This document shows, piece by piece, positions 5,681-14,100 of a DNA stretch of 14,515 nucleotides. The translations under genes and the position numbers were made by a program. Position 1 is the first letter of the stretch. Every line of letters begins with the position of its first letter. The notes beneath the pieces are model-generated. The model ran no database searches. It was given only the letters and a program-made list of their open reading frames with translations, and was not told the origin of the DNA. The DNA lies in contig JADZFP010000258.1 of the NCBI GenBank assembly GCA_020849825.1, positions 1-14,515 of the forward strand, read 5' to 3'. The DNA is from Saprospiraceae bacterium. Lineage in GTDB: Bacteria; Bacteroidota; Bacteroidia; Chitinophagales; Saprospiraceae.

Positions 5681-7399
5681 TCACTGCCCGACCACGAAGG
5701 TCCGCGTCTGCATTTTGCCATCGCCCGGAAGCGCCTGCAGGTAGTACAGGCCCGCGGGCAATACGCCCAGTTCCAGCGCCTCAGGTGCATCGCCGGCCTG
5801 GCGAATAAATTGACCCACGCGCTGCCCCTGTGCGTTGAGCAGGTTCAGCACCACGTTTTGACCGTTCCAGGCCGAGAGATCGGCGTACAACAGACGGCTG
5901 GCCGGGTTGGGGAATACGGCAAATGTGCCTTCCCGATCCAGTTCTTCGGCGCTTACGCTCAGGCCGTCGGATACTGCTGCGTTGCCGAAGGCTTGTTCGG
6001 GCGATTGTGTCAGCAGTTCCTGCGTTTGTACGCAGTCGAACGTATTGAGGTGCGCCTCGTAGAAGATTTTCGGCGAAAGCCGCACGATCACGTGGATGAA
6101 CAGCGGATCGGATTGAGCCGGCAGGGTGTATTGGAAAATGTCGGATTCCCCATTGCTGATGCTGTCGCCCACCGATTTGAAACGCACGGAGTAGAACGGC
6201 GAGAAGTTGGGGTTGCGCACATCGTACTCGCGACCGCTGGGCGCCGTGTATACCGAACCGTTGGCGGGCGCCAGGGCGGTGACGCCGTCGGGCACCTGAA
6301 AGGCGGTGTAAATCAGTTTGTTGTTGCAGTTGTTGGTCACCCGGATGCGGTAGGTTCGGTTTTGCTCCGAATCTTTGGTAATGCTCAACAATTCGTATTT
6401 GATGCAACCGATCACCTTGACGTCGCAGGGCGGCGGCGCGGCCACGGTGACGGTAAAGCAGCAGTTGGCTACGTTTCCGCAGTTGTCGGCAGCCTGATAG
6501 CATACCTGGGTGGTGCCGAGCGGGAACTCGCTGCCGCTGGGCAGGCCCTGCACGAGCGTAACCGTGGTGGCGCCGTCGGGGCAGGTCGTGGTTGCTGTGG
6601 CCGGCAGGTAATTCACGACGGAGCTGTTGACCCCGGCTACCACATTGACCAATACCGGCGGCGAGCAGTCGAAATCGAGTGTGGGCGAAGGATTGGGCGA
6701 ACAGGGCGGCGGATCGACGCTGACCGTGGCCGTGCAGAACGGGTTGTCGTGGTCGTTGATCGTAATGGTCACCGATCCGCCGCTGATCGGGAAAGGCCCA
6801 AACGTGTAAGCCTGGCCGTATGGCACCATCATGATGCTCGGCGGCAGATCCCAGCCCCAGGGGCCTGTGCCGCCCGTGGCCGTCAGGTCGAAAGAAAATG
6901 TATCGTCGGTGGGGTCGTTGGGCGTGCCGTTGTCGTGGCAAACCACATTACTGATGCTGATCTCGACGGGCGTAAAGCAGCCGCTGGGCGTTGTAGTAAA
7001 CCCCGCGTCGAAATCGAGTGCCTGGTTGCCCGACAAGGTGAAAGCATCGGTAAAACCCCATACGTTGGCATCGTTGTCGATGGCGTCGTCCATGCCGATG
7101 TTCAGGCCGGATTGCCACAAACCGCCGGGATTGGAGAATTTGAGCCGGTAAGTGCCCGCGGGCAACACCGGAAAATCGTACAGGCCGTTGGGGTCGGTTT
7201 GTACAGCCGCGATGGTAACCGAGGTGTCGGCCGCGTCGAGTACGCTTACCCAGATGTAGGGAAGGCCGGGCTCGCCGGGGTCCTGTATGCCATTGGTGTT
7301 TTGGTCTTGCCATACCCAGCCGCTGACAGAAGCGGCCCGGGCTGCGCCCAGAAGCGCAAGGAGGAAAAAAGTCAGGGAGAAAAGTCGTTTTATCGCCAT
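5681..7399 (-). CDS. Secreted multi-domain protein with SdrD-B-like and HYR domains and type IX sorting tail
   Basis: This 572-residue product looks like a surface or secreted cargo of the type IX (Por) system. It starts with a signal peptide (MAIKRLFSLTFFLLALLGAA…, predicted cut after Ala22). Residues about 25-136 form an SdrD-B-like beta domain (GWVWQDQNTNGIQDPGEPG, then PAGTYRLKF and DDAIDNDANVWGF). A second beta-rich segment (about 140-232) precedes an HYR-like domain (about 239-320, FPLGTTQVCYQAADNCGN). Then comes an unrecognised beta domain (about 327-457). A type IX C-terminal sorting domain (about 492-572) has VFPNPASRLLYADLS, LLNAQGQRV and LPAGLYYLQ. No catalytic motif is seen, so a structural or adhesive role is inferred. 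The ATG at 7399 is chosen because it directly precedes the signal peptide; an upstream in-frame TTG at 7462 would bury it. The gene follows the M4 peptidase gene on the same strand, 466 bp away. Confidence 0.85.
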   Translation of the reverse strand: MAIKRLFSLTFFLLALLGAARAASVSGWVWQDQNTNGIQDPGEPGLPYIWVSVLDAADTSVTIAAVQTDPNGLYDFPVLPAGTYRLKFSNPGGLWQSGLNIGMDDAIDNDANVWGFTDAFTLSGNQALDFDAGFTTTPSGCFTPVEISISNVVCHDNGTPNDPTDDTFSFDLTATGGTGPWGWDLPPSIMMVPYGQAYTFGPFPISGGSVTITINDHDNPFCTATVSVDPPPCSPNPSPTLDFDCSPPVLVNVVAGVNSSVVNYLPATATTTCPDGATTVTLVQGLPSGSEFPLGTTQVCYQAADNCGNVANCCFTVTVAAPPPCDVKVIGCIKYELLSITKDSEQNRTYRIRVTNNCNNKLIYTAFQVPDGVTALAPANGSVYTAPSGREYDVRNPNFSPFYSVRFKSVGDSISNGESDIFQYTLPAQSDPLFIHVIVRLSPKIFYEAHLNTFDCVQTQELLTQSPEQAFGNAAVSDGLSVSAEELDREGTFAVFPNPASRLLYADLSAWNGQNVVLNLLNAQGQRVGQFIRQAGDAPEALELGVLPAGLYYLQALPGDGKMQTRTFVVGQ

Positions 7400-7504
7400 G
7401 AGGAGCAAAGATTGTTGACAAATGAAAAACACAGGTATGGCTTTCCACGAAAAACATACCAAATAAAAAGGGCAGAGTCAGATGTCTTATGCTTAACAGG
7501 CAAT

Positions 7505-7558
7505 TCCGGAAAAATTACCCCATTCAGGGGAGGTGTTGGCCAGGCGGCCTTTTCCGGA
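7505..7558 (-). promoter_or_regulatory. Possible three-way-junction leader of the type IX cargo gene
   Basis: A 9-bp closing stem (TCCGGAAAA at 7505/7506-7514 region, with TTTTCCGGA at 7550-7558) encloses two small hairpins, CCCC/GGGG (7518-7521 with 7527-7530) and GGCC/GGCC (7538-7541 with 7546-7549). It lies within the expected 5' untranslated region about 105 nt before the start. It matches no riboswitch class I know; the inner stems are only 4 bp. Confidence 0.3.
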
Positions 7559-7591
7559 TGGGCGGGGACTAGGGGAGAAGATTACGGAGTG

Positions 7592-7599
7592 CAAAGATA
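7592..7599 (-). promoter_or_regulatory. -7 element for the type IX cargo gene
   Basis: On the minus strand this reads TATCTTTG, a full TAnnTTTG match. A TTTG lies upstream at 7624-7627, but the 24-bp spacing is longer than usual. The leader would be about 185 nt. Confidence 0.35.
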
Positions 7600-7648
7600 A
7601 GGCAATACAATAGCGGCGGGGGCCAAACGTCACAGGATCTGCCATTTC

Positions 7649-7689
7649 AAAAAAAAGAAAAGGAGCAACCACCTTTGTGATTGCTCCTT
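7649..7689 (-). terminator. Rho-independent terminator
   Basis: The stem AAGGAGCAA (7660-7668) pairs with TTGCTCCTT (7681-7689). After one mismatch it continues for three more base pairs around a CTTT loop. On the minus strand it is followed by TTC and eight T's. This is the best intrinsic terminator in the window. It would end transcripts from the M4 peptidase gene or from the promoter-like site at 7714-7744. Confidence 0.8.
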
Positions 7690-7713
7690 AACACTATGAA
7701 ACACTAACAGGGA

Positions 7714-7744
7714 CAAAAATAGGCAGCGAAAAAACGCTGCGCAA
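7714..7744 (-). promoter_or_regulatory. Promoter-like TTG-N20-TATTTTTG
   Basis: On the minus strand TTG (7742-7744) is followed 20 bp later by TATTTTTG (7714-7721), a full TAnnTTTG match. A start near 7707 would give an RNA of about 60 nt ending at the terminator at 7649-7689. The match could be chance, because the T-rich part may instead be the U tract of the hairpin at 7723-7740. Confidence 0.3.
7723..7740 (-). terminator. Short hairpin with U-rich tail downstream of the M4 gene
   Basis: GCAGCG (7723-7728) pairs with CGCTGC (7735-7740) around a 6-nt homopolymer loop. On the minus strand it is followed by CTATTTTTG. It lies about 125 nt past the M4 stop and may be a first, weaker terminator for that gene. 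Confidence 0.45.
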
Positions 7745-7865
7745 GCCCGTTTATACTTTTAACACCTTTTCACCGCCCCAAAGGGCCGTTTTCGACTACG
7801 AACAACAAAACTGTCTTTTCTGCGACAAAAGGGTTTGCGTGTTTCCCTTACGCAATACGCGTAAC

Positions 7866-10800
7866 TTATTGTTTAACAATCTTTACAACAGCAATTTCGG
7901 CCCCGATGCCGATCTGAGCGACATAATTTCCGGCCGGTAATGACTGCAAATTGAGGGTTATCTGGTTTTCACCGATGTTTACAGCAAACGTCTGATCGAT
8001 TACCGTGGCGCCAAGCATGTTGGTCAGGCGTACCCGTGCCGTGCTTGCCGCGCCGTTGATCTGGAACCGGAGCTGAACGGCGTCGGAAGCCGGGTTGGGC
8101 ACGGCGGTGAGCGCCATGGCCCGGGCGCCGGGTTCGTCGGCATCCACGATCAGGCTGCGGGCGCCGTTGGAAAACCACACGCCCCACTGGCGGTTGTACA
8201 GGAAGGGGTAGGTGTTGCTGAATGGCGAGATTTTGTTGCCCTCCAGTTCCTGAATGTAAAGGTCGTAGCCCGGTTTTTGGTACAGAATAGCATCGTCCAG
8301 ACGGGTGTAGGAAGGCCAGCCCAGATCGCCGTTGTCGGGTACGATCACGTCGTAGTCGCCCGTTTCGACGTTGGCGCCGAGAATGTAGTACTTGTCTTCG
8401 TAATCGTCGATGTAGTCGAATGCGATGATGTAGGGCGAGTTTTTGGAAAAGGTCGGATTGCCCACGCTGGTATTCTCGGGCAGCCCGCTGAACAGTTTGG
8501 AGATGAAAGCATTACCGCCGTCGTTGAAGAGCTGGTTGGATTGATCGTAAAACTCAATAAACCCGATGTCCCAGTAGCTGAGGTCTTCACCGGTGATGCT
8601 CACCAGTTCATTAAATGCGTCGTACATCAGGTATTCGCCCGAATAGTCGAATTCCAGCACGTCGGCATAAGTTACTTCGCCCGTGATCTGTCCCTGGGTG
8701 TAGGTAGGATTGTAGAGGAAGAAGGTTTCATTTTCATTGAAGAACAGATCGTAGATGTAGATCCGGTCGTTGGCGAAGCTGGTCAGGGCGGCCAGGAAGC
8801 GGCCGTCTTTGGAGATCGCGACGTTGCGCCATTCGGGTTGTTGGCTCAGCGTGGTTTGCTGAAAGTTGATCTGGCCGCCGGCATAGGAAATATCGAGCAG
8901 GATGATATGGCCTTCGTCGTTGACGAATACGACAGTCGTACCGTTGTCCGATACGCTGGGTCGGCTTTGCAGGCCGCCGTTGTACATGGTGCCCAGCACG
9001 TTGGCGTCGCCGTCGGCGAGTTGCAGGTTGACGAAGTCGTTGGTAGCGCAGAGCACAAAGTCGAGGCCGGGGTTGACCTCCAGATCGCCCAGGTAGTTGC
9101 CGCCCGGGGTGCTGCCTTCGATACCGACGGCCGAGAACGAGGAGGCTGCCACACCGGCTACCGAACTGCCGTACAGGTCGTTGGCGGCCTGAATCACGGC
9201 GATGCGGGCGTCGACAAACTGACTGGATTTGACCAGATAATCGCGCAAGGCTTTGTAATACACCTGCTCGGCCTTGTCTTTACCCACGTTGGCATTGCTG
9301 GCGAAGAGGTAAAAAGCGCGGTTCGGGATGCCGCTGTTGATATGCACGCCGCCGTTGTCGTCGGGGCCGTTGTATTGCTCGCTGACGTGGTTGGGTTGCC
9401 AGAACGGGCTGCTGGAGTTGGCGCCGTTGTGCGGGTTGGAGAGGTCGCGCAGGGCGCCGCTGGGGCTGACGCCCGACTGCATCACGTCTTCGCCGATCTT
9501 CCAGTCGTCGCGGTCGATCATGGCGCCGAATACGTCGGCGAAGGACTCGTTGAGCGCGCCGCTTTCGTCCTGATATTCGAGGTTGGCGGTTTTTTCCACC
9601 ACGCCGTGCGTCATTTCGTGGCCGGCTACGTCGAGGCCGCGGGCCAGCGGTTTGAAGAACGAACCACCGTTGCCGTAGAACATGTAGTCGCCGTTCCAGA
9701 ACGCATTTTCCATGGAGCTGCCGTCCGGTTCGCTGATGTTGATAAACGAAACGATGTTGCCGCCCACGCCGTCGATAGAGTTGCGGTTGAAGGTGTTTTT
9801 GTAATAATCGTAGCTTTTGCCTGCGTTATAGTGGGCGCTCACCGCGGTCGGGTTGTTGAAAGTGGTGCTGTTGGACGTGACGATCCCGTAGTCGAAATTC
9901 GAGTTTTGCGGCGAGGTATTGAAACCCGTCAGGGTCACGATGGCGCCAACGGGAGAGCCGGGCATTTGCGACTGTGCGCTGTTGAACATCGGTTTGCTGG
10001 CGTCTTCCAGGTAAATGGTGCCGCCGGACTGCCAGGCGCCGAAGCTGCGGTTGACGTTGAGCAGGTCGACACCGTTGCCGGTCACGGGCGGCGGGGTGTC
10101 TTCCTGCCGGGGCGAGGGGTGCAGGTGGCCGGGCAGCAGGTTGCAGGTGTGGTCGTAGTGGTGCAAAACAGCGCCGGTTTGGGCGTCGATAAAGTACACC
10201 ACGCGGTTGAGGAAGTTCGGATGACCTTCCACCACCCAGGCCAGTTGCGCCACGTCGAGCGCGCGTTTGGGGTGATAGATCACGAGTTCGGTGCTGAACG
10301 CCGCGCCGCCCATATTTTGCAGTTCTTCGGCCGTCCAGTCGGTTTTTACCTTGCCGGGGCCGATGTGGTTGGTCACGGCCAGCAGGGCATCCTGGGCCGA
10401 CAAAGCGGGCGTCGTGCCGATGCGCAGGGTGGGATAATAGCGGCCGTTGAGCGATTCGAAAGCACCGTTTTTGGTGTGGGCGATCATTTCGCCGCCGTAT
10501 ACCGGCACGCCCTGGAAGACCTGCTGGAGGCGTACGTGCTGGTTGCCCTGTTCGTCGGTCGTGACGGATTTGACCACGAACTCCTTGGCCGGGTTATCCA
10601 TGCCGTCGACGGGCAGGCTGGCCAGATATTCGAGGGCGCGTTCGCCGGCCGGGCGCAGGTCGTTGGCGGAGCCGGAGGCCGGGGTTGTTCCCTGAAAGAA
10701 AATGGGCAGGCCGTTGTCGGCACGGGTTACCTGCACGCCGGCGGCATCGGGCGAGGGTGCGGCCATGGGTTTGTAGTTGGGCCGGCTCACCCCGAACGGA

Positions 10801-10964
10801 TTGGGCGCCGAGGGCACGGCAGGCCGGTCGAGGGGCACGAGGCCGTGGGGTTCGGTGACGCCGTTGGGATCGGCTTTGGGCGGGCGGATTTTTGCGCTTT
10901 GGGCCTGGGCGGTGGTAAAACCGATCAGACAAAAGAGAAGCGCCGGGAGGATGATTCTGTACAT
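7866..10964 (-). CDS. Secreted M4 (thermolysin-family) metallopeptidase with beta-propeller and type IX sorting domain
   Basis: This 1032-residue zinc endopeptidase is predicted to be exported and released or anchored by type IX secretion. A signal peptide (MYRIILPALLFCLIGFTTAQA) is followed by a Pro-rich stretch (28-75). An FTP/PepSY-type propeptide (about 100-275) includes FQGVPVYGGEMIAH and VVYFIDAQTGAVLHHYDH. The catalytic domain (about 295-620) has all thermolysin residues: His449-Glu450-x-x-His453 (HEMTH), third ligand Glu473 in GALNESFADVFG (24 residues after His449, as in thermolysin), and proton donor His541 in GGVHINSGIPN. Residues about 640-935 form repeated beta segments resembling a PD40/TolB-like propeller (SRPSVSDNGTTVVFVNDEG, EWRNVAISKDGRFLAAL). 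A sorting tail starts at VPNPASDAVQLRF (about 955) and ends SLPAGNYVAQIGIG. The gene is divergent from the amidohydrolase. An extracellular protein-degrading role is inferred; the substrate is unknown. Confidence 0.93.
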   Translation of the reverse strand: MYRIILPALLFCLIGFTTAQAQSAKIRPPKADPNGVTEPHGLVPLDRPAVPSAPNPFGVSRPNYKPMAAPSPDAAGVQVTRADNGLPIFFQGTTPASGSANDLRPAGERALEYLASLPVDGMDNPAKEFVVKSVTTDEQGNQHVRLQQVFQGVPVYGGEMIAHTKNGAFESLNGRYYPTLRIGTTPALSAQDALLAVTNHIGPGKVKTDWTAEELQNMGGAAFSTELVIYHPKRALDVAQLAWVVEGHPNFLNRVVYFIDAQTGAVLHHYDHTCNLLPGHLHPSPRQEDTPPPVTGNGVDLLNVNRSFGAWQSGGTIYLEDASKPMFNSAQSQMPGSPVGAIVTLTGFNTSPQNSNFDYGIVTSNSTTFNNPTAVSAHYNAGKSYDYYKNTFNRNSIDGVGGNIVSFINISEPDGSSMENAFWNGDYMFYGNGGSFFKPLARGLDVAGHEMTHGVVEKTANLEYQDESGALNESFADVFGAMIDRDDWKIGEDVMQSGVSPSGALRDLSNPHNGANSSSPFWQPNHVSEQYNGPDDNGGVHINSGIPNRAFYLFASNANVGKDKAEQVYYKALRDYLVKSSQFVDARIAVIQAANDLYGSSVAGVAASSFSAVGIEGSTPGGNYLGDLEVNPGLDFVLCATNDFVNLQLADGDANVLGTMYNGGLQSRPSVSDNGTTVVFVNDEGHIILLDISYAGGQINFQQTTLSQQPEWRNVAISKDGRFLAALTSFANDRIYIYDLFFNENETFFLYNPTYTQGQITGEVTYADVLEFDYSGEYLMYDAFNELVSITGEDLSYWDIGFIEFYDQSNQLFNDGGNAFISKLFSGLPENTSVGNPTFSKNSPYIIAFDYIDDYEDKYYILGANVETGDYDVIVPDNGDLGWPSYTRLDDAILYQKPGYDLYIQELEGNKISPFSNTYPFLYNRQWGVWFSNGARSLIVDADEPGARAMALTAVPNPASDAVQLRFQINGAASTARVRLTNMLGATVIDQTFAVNIGENQITLNLQSLPAGNYVAQIGIGAEIAVVKIVKQ

Positions 10965-11016
10965 AAAAATGAAACAATTTTGGGCCCTGTGGGCCGTGAA
11001 AAAAGGGTTGGGCCCT

Positions 11017-11024
11017 CAAAGATA
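11017..11024 (-). promoter_or_regulatory. -7 element for the M4 peptidase gene
   Basis: On the minus strand this reads TATCTTTG, a full TAnnTTTG match, about 53 nt before the M4 start. A TTG lies 16 bp upstream of it. It is bordered by a 13-bp palindrome (CGGCTT-C-AAGCCG, 11025-11037) that could be an operator. Confidence 0.4.
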
Positions 11025-11076
11025 CGGCTTCAAGCCGACGCAAGTCGAAGCCGGGTGCAATCACGCCGATACTTGA

Positions 11077-11084
11077 TACATTTG
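11077..11084 (+). promoter_or_regulatory. -7 element for the amidohydrolase gene
   Basis: TACATTTG fully matches TAnnTTTG and lies 18 bp before the ATG at 11103, implying a leader of only about a dozen nucleotides. No clear -33 element is seen. Confidence 0.35.
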
Positions 11085-11102
11085 CCCGATAAATACACAA
11101 CC

Positions 11103-14100
11103 ATGTCCCTCCTTCGCCTGTCTGTCCTTTGCGCTGCCTTCGCGCTGATCGCCGTGTCGTTGCCGGCGCAAATTTCTTTCCCGCAAGCCGCGCCCACAGC
11201 GCCCCGCGACGGCGCCTACGCTTTTACCAATGCCACCATTTACGTCGATTATAAAACCCGCATCGAAGGCGCCACGCTGGTGATCCGGAAAGGCAAGGTA
11301 GAAGCCTGCGGCCTGAAAGTCGTTGTGCCCAAAGACGCCGTGGTGACCGACTGCGCCGGCCGCACCATCTATCCGGCTTTTATCGATCTCTGCGCGCCGG
11401 ATTACGGCCTCATCGTACCCAAATCCGAGGACCCGGCGCAACAGCAACGCCCGCAGTCGTACTCCGACAAAACCGGCGCCTACGCCTGGAACGAGGCCCT
11501 GCGCCCCGAATTCAACGCGGCCGACTATTTCGCGCCCGACCCCAAGGCCGCGACGGAATGGCGCAAAATCGGCTTCGGCGCAGCCCTGGCCTACCGCCCC
11601 GACGGCATCGCCCGGGGCACCGGCGCTGTTGTCCTGTTCGGCGAAGGCCGCCCGCACGAGTCCATCCTCCGACCCCGCGCCGCCAACCTGCTCTCCTTCC
11701 GCAAAGGCAGCAGCAGCCAGGACTACCCCAGCTCGCTCATGGGCTGCATCGCGCTCCTGCGCCAGACTTACCTCGATGCCCGCTGGCACCAGGCCGAAGG
11801 TTACAAAACCGAAACCAACTTCTCCCTCGACGCCTGGAACGCCGTGCAGGGCCTGCCGCAGATCTTCGAAGCCGAAGACAAACTGGACGTGCTGCGCATC
11901 GGCCGGCTCGGGCAGGAGTTCGGCGTGAAATACCTGGTCAAAACCACCGGCGACGAATACCAGCGCCTCGATGCCGTCAAGGCAACCGGCCAGTCGCTTA
12001 TCGTGCCGCTCAATTTTCCGCAGGGCTACGACGTGAGCGACCCCTACGAAGCCCTCGACGTGCCGCTGTTCAGCCTCAAACACTGGGAAATGGCGCCCTC
12101 CAACCCCGGCCGGGTGGCCGCCGCGGGCATTCCCTTCGCCCTGACGACCGCCGGACTGAAAGACAAATCCAAATTCTGGGAAAACCTGCGCCGCGCCATC
12201 GAAAACGGCCTCTCTGAAGAAGCCGCCCTGAAAGCGCTGACCTACGAGCCCGCTCAAATGCTCGGCCTGTACGCCACCAAACGCCCCGGCGCTTCCGAGG
12301 GCCCAGCCATCGGTTCGCTCGAAGCCGGCAAAGCCGCCAACTTCATCATCTGCTCCGGCAATGTATTCCAGAAAGACACCAAAATCCTGGAAACCTGGGT
12401 GGGTGGCACGGGTTATCCAGTTGCACCCGACCCCTACGCCGGCGTCGACCTCACCGGCCGCTACCAACTCGATGCGGGTAAAAACACCTTTACCCTCCTG
12501 ATAAAAGGCAAACCCTCGGCGCCCGAAGTCTCCGTGCTGCGCGCCGACAGCAGCACGGCAAAAGTCAATTTCCAGTACGACAACGGCCTGGTCACCCTTT
12601 CCTTCCAGCCCGATACCCTCTCTAAAAACCTGCTCTCGCTCTCCGGCACGGCCGAAGGCAAGTCGTGGAGCGGCCGGGGCACCACGCCCGACGGCGTCTG
12701 GATCGACTGGCGTGCCGCGCGCAGCGGCGACCTGCCCGCCGAAGGCCCCGGCAAACAGGCGCCGGTCAGCAGTCCGGAGACGGGGCCGATGATCTTCCCC
12801 TTCACGGCTTTCGGCTGGACGGAACGGCCCAAAGCCCAAACTTTTCTGGTCAAAAACGCCACGGTCTGGACCAACGAGAAAGACGGCATTTTGCCCAATA
12901 CCGACGTGCTGGTGAGCGAGGGCAAAATCCGCCAGATCGGCAAAAACCTGACGGCGCCGGCCGGCGCTGCGATCGTCGACGGCACGGGCAAACACCTCAC
13001 GGCCGGTATCATCGACGAGCACTCGCACATCGCCGCCTCGCGTTCGATCAACGAGGGCACCCAGGAGTCTTCCGCCGAAGTGCGCATCGGCGACGTGATC
13101 GATTCGGAAGACATCGACATTTACCGCCAGCTGGCCGGCGGCGTCACGACCAGCCATATCCTGCACGGCTCGGCCAATCCCATCGGCGGCCAAACCCAGC
13201 TGATCAAACTCCGCTGGGGCTTTACGCCGGAAGAAATGAAGTTTCAGAACTGGCCCGGCCAGATCAAATTCGCCCTCGGCGAAAACGTAAAACAAAGCAA
13301 CTGGGGCGACAACTACCGCAGCCGCTTCCCGCAGTCGCGCATGGGCGTGGAGCAGGTGTACGTCGACTATTTTACCCGCGCCCAGGCCTACGCCCGCCTC
13401 AAAAAATCAGGCGCGCCCTACCGCACCGACCTCGAAATGGAAGCCTTGCAGGAAATCCTCGAAGGCCGGCGCTTCATCACCTGCCATTCCTACGTGCAAA
13501 GCGAAATCACCATGCTGATGCGGGTGGCCGAGCGTTTCAATTTCCGGGTCAATACGTTCACCCATATCCTCGAAGGGTACAAAGTGGCCGACAAAATGGC
13601 CCGGCATGGCGTGGGCGGCAGTACGTTCAGCGACTGGTGGGCCTATAAAATAGAGGTCAAAGACGCCATCCCGCAAAACGCCGCCATCATGAGCGCCCAG
13701 GGCGTCACGGTTTCCATCAATTCCGACGATGCCGAAATGGCCCGCCGCCTCAACCAGGAGGCCGCCAAAGCCATTACCTACGGCGGCGTCTCGGAGGAAG
13801 AAGCCTGGAAAATGGTGACGCTCAACCCCGCCAAACTCCTCCGCGTCGACGACCGCGTGGGCAGCATCCGGGTGGGCAAAGACGCCGACCTCGTGCTCTG
13901 GAACGACAATCCGCTCTCGGTGTATGCCCGCGCCGAGCAAACCTGGGTCGACGGCATCCTGTTTTTCGACCGCGCCGACGACGCCCGCCGCCGCGGCTGG
14001 GTGCAGCAGGAGCGCAATCGTTTGATCCAGAAAATGTTAAACGAGAAAAAAGGCGGCCCCGGCGGCGATCGCCCGGGCCCGCAAAAGAAATATTATCACT

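Larger units (their letters stand above)
7400..7865. other. Noncoding region between the M4 peptidase and cargo genes
   Basis: These 466 bp hold no reading frame I would support. They contain a possible structured leader (7505-7558), a -7-like element (7592-7599), an intrinsic terminator (7649-7689), a direct repeat AACACTA spaced 10 bp (7690-7696 and 7700-7706), a promoter-like element (7714-7744), a short hairpin (7723-7740) and a 6-bp hairpin (7835-7855) just after the M4 stop. Confidence 0.7.

Noticed and set aside
7400..7462. Upstream TTG start adding 21 residues to the cargo protein
   Set aside because: It would place extra residues before a clean signal peptide that begins at the ATG at 7399.
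5810..7600. 596-residue open frame on the plus strand opposite the type IX cargo gene
   Set aside because: Shadow in codon register; its translation shows no domain, while the minus strand shows signal peptide, HYR and sorting domains.
8277..11102. Plus-strand open frame continuous with the amidohydrolase, which would make a 1949-residue protein
   Set aside because: The upstream part is antisense to the M4 peptidase, and a signal peptide begins at the ATG at 11103, so the real gene starts there.
11061..13295. 744-residue open frame on the minus strand opposite the amidohydrolase
   Set aside because: Codon-register shadow; the plus-strand protein has a clear signal peptide and metal-site motifs.
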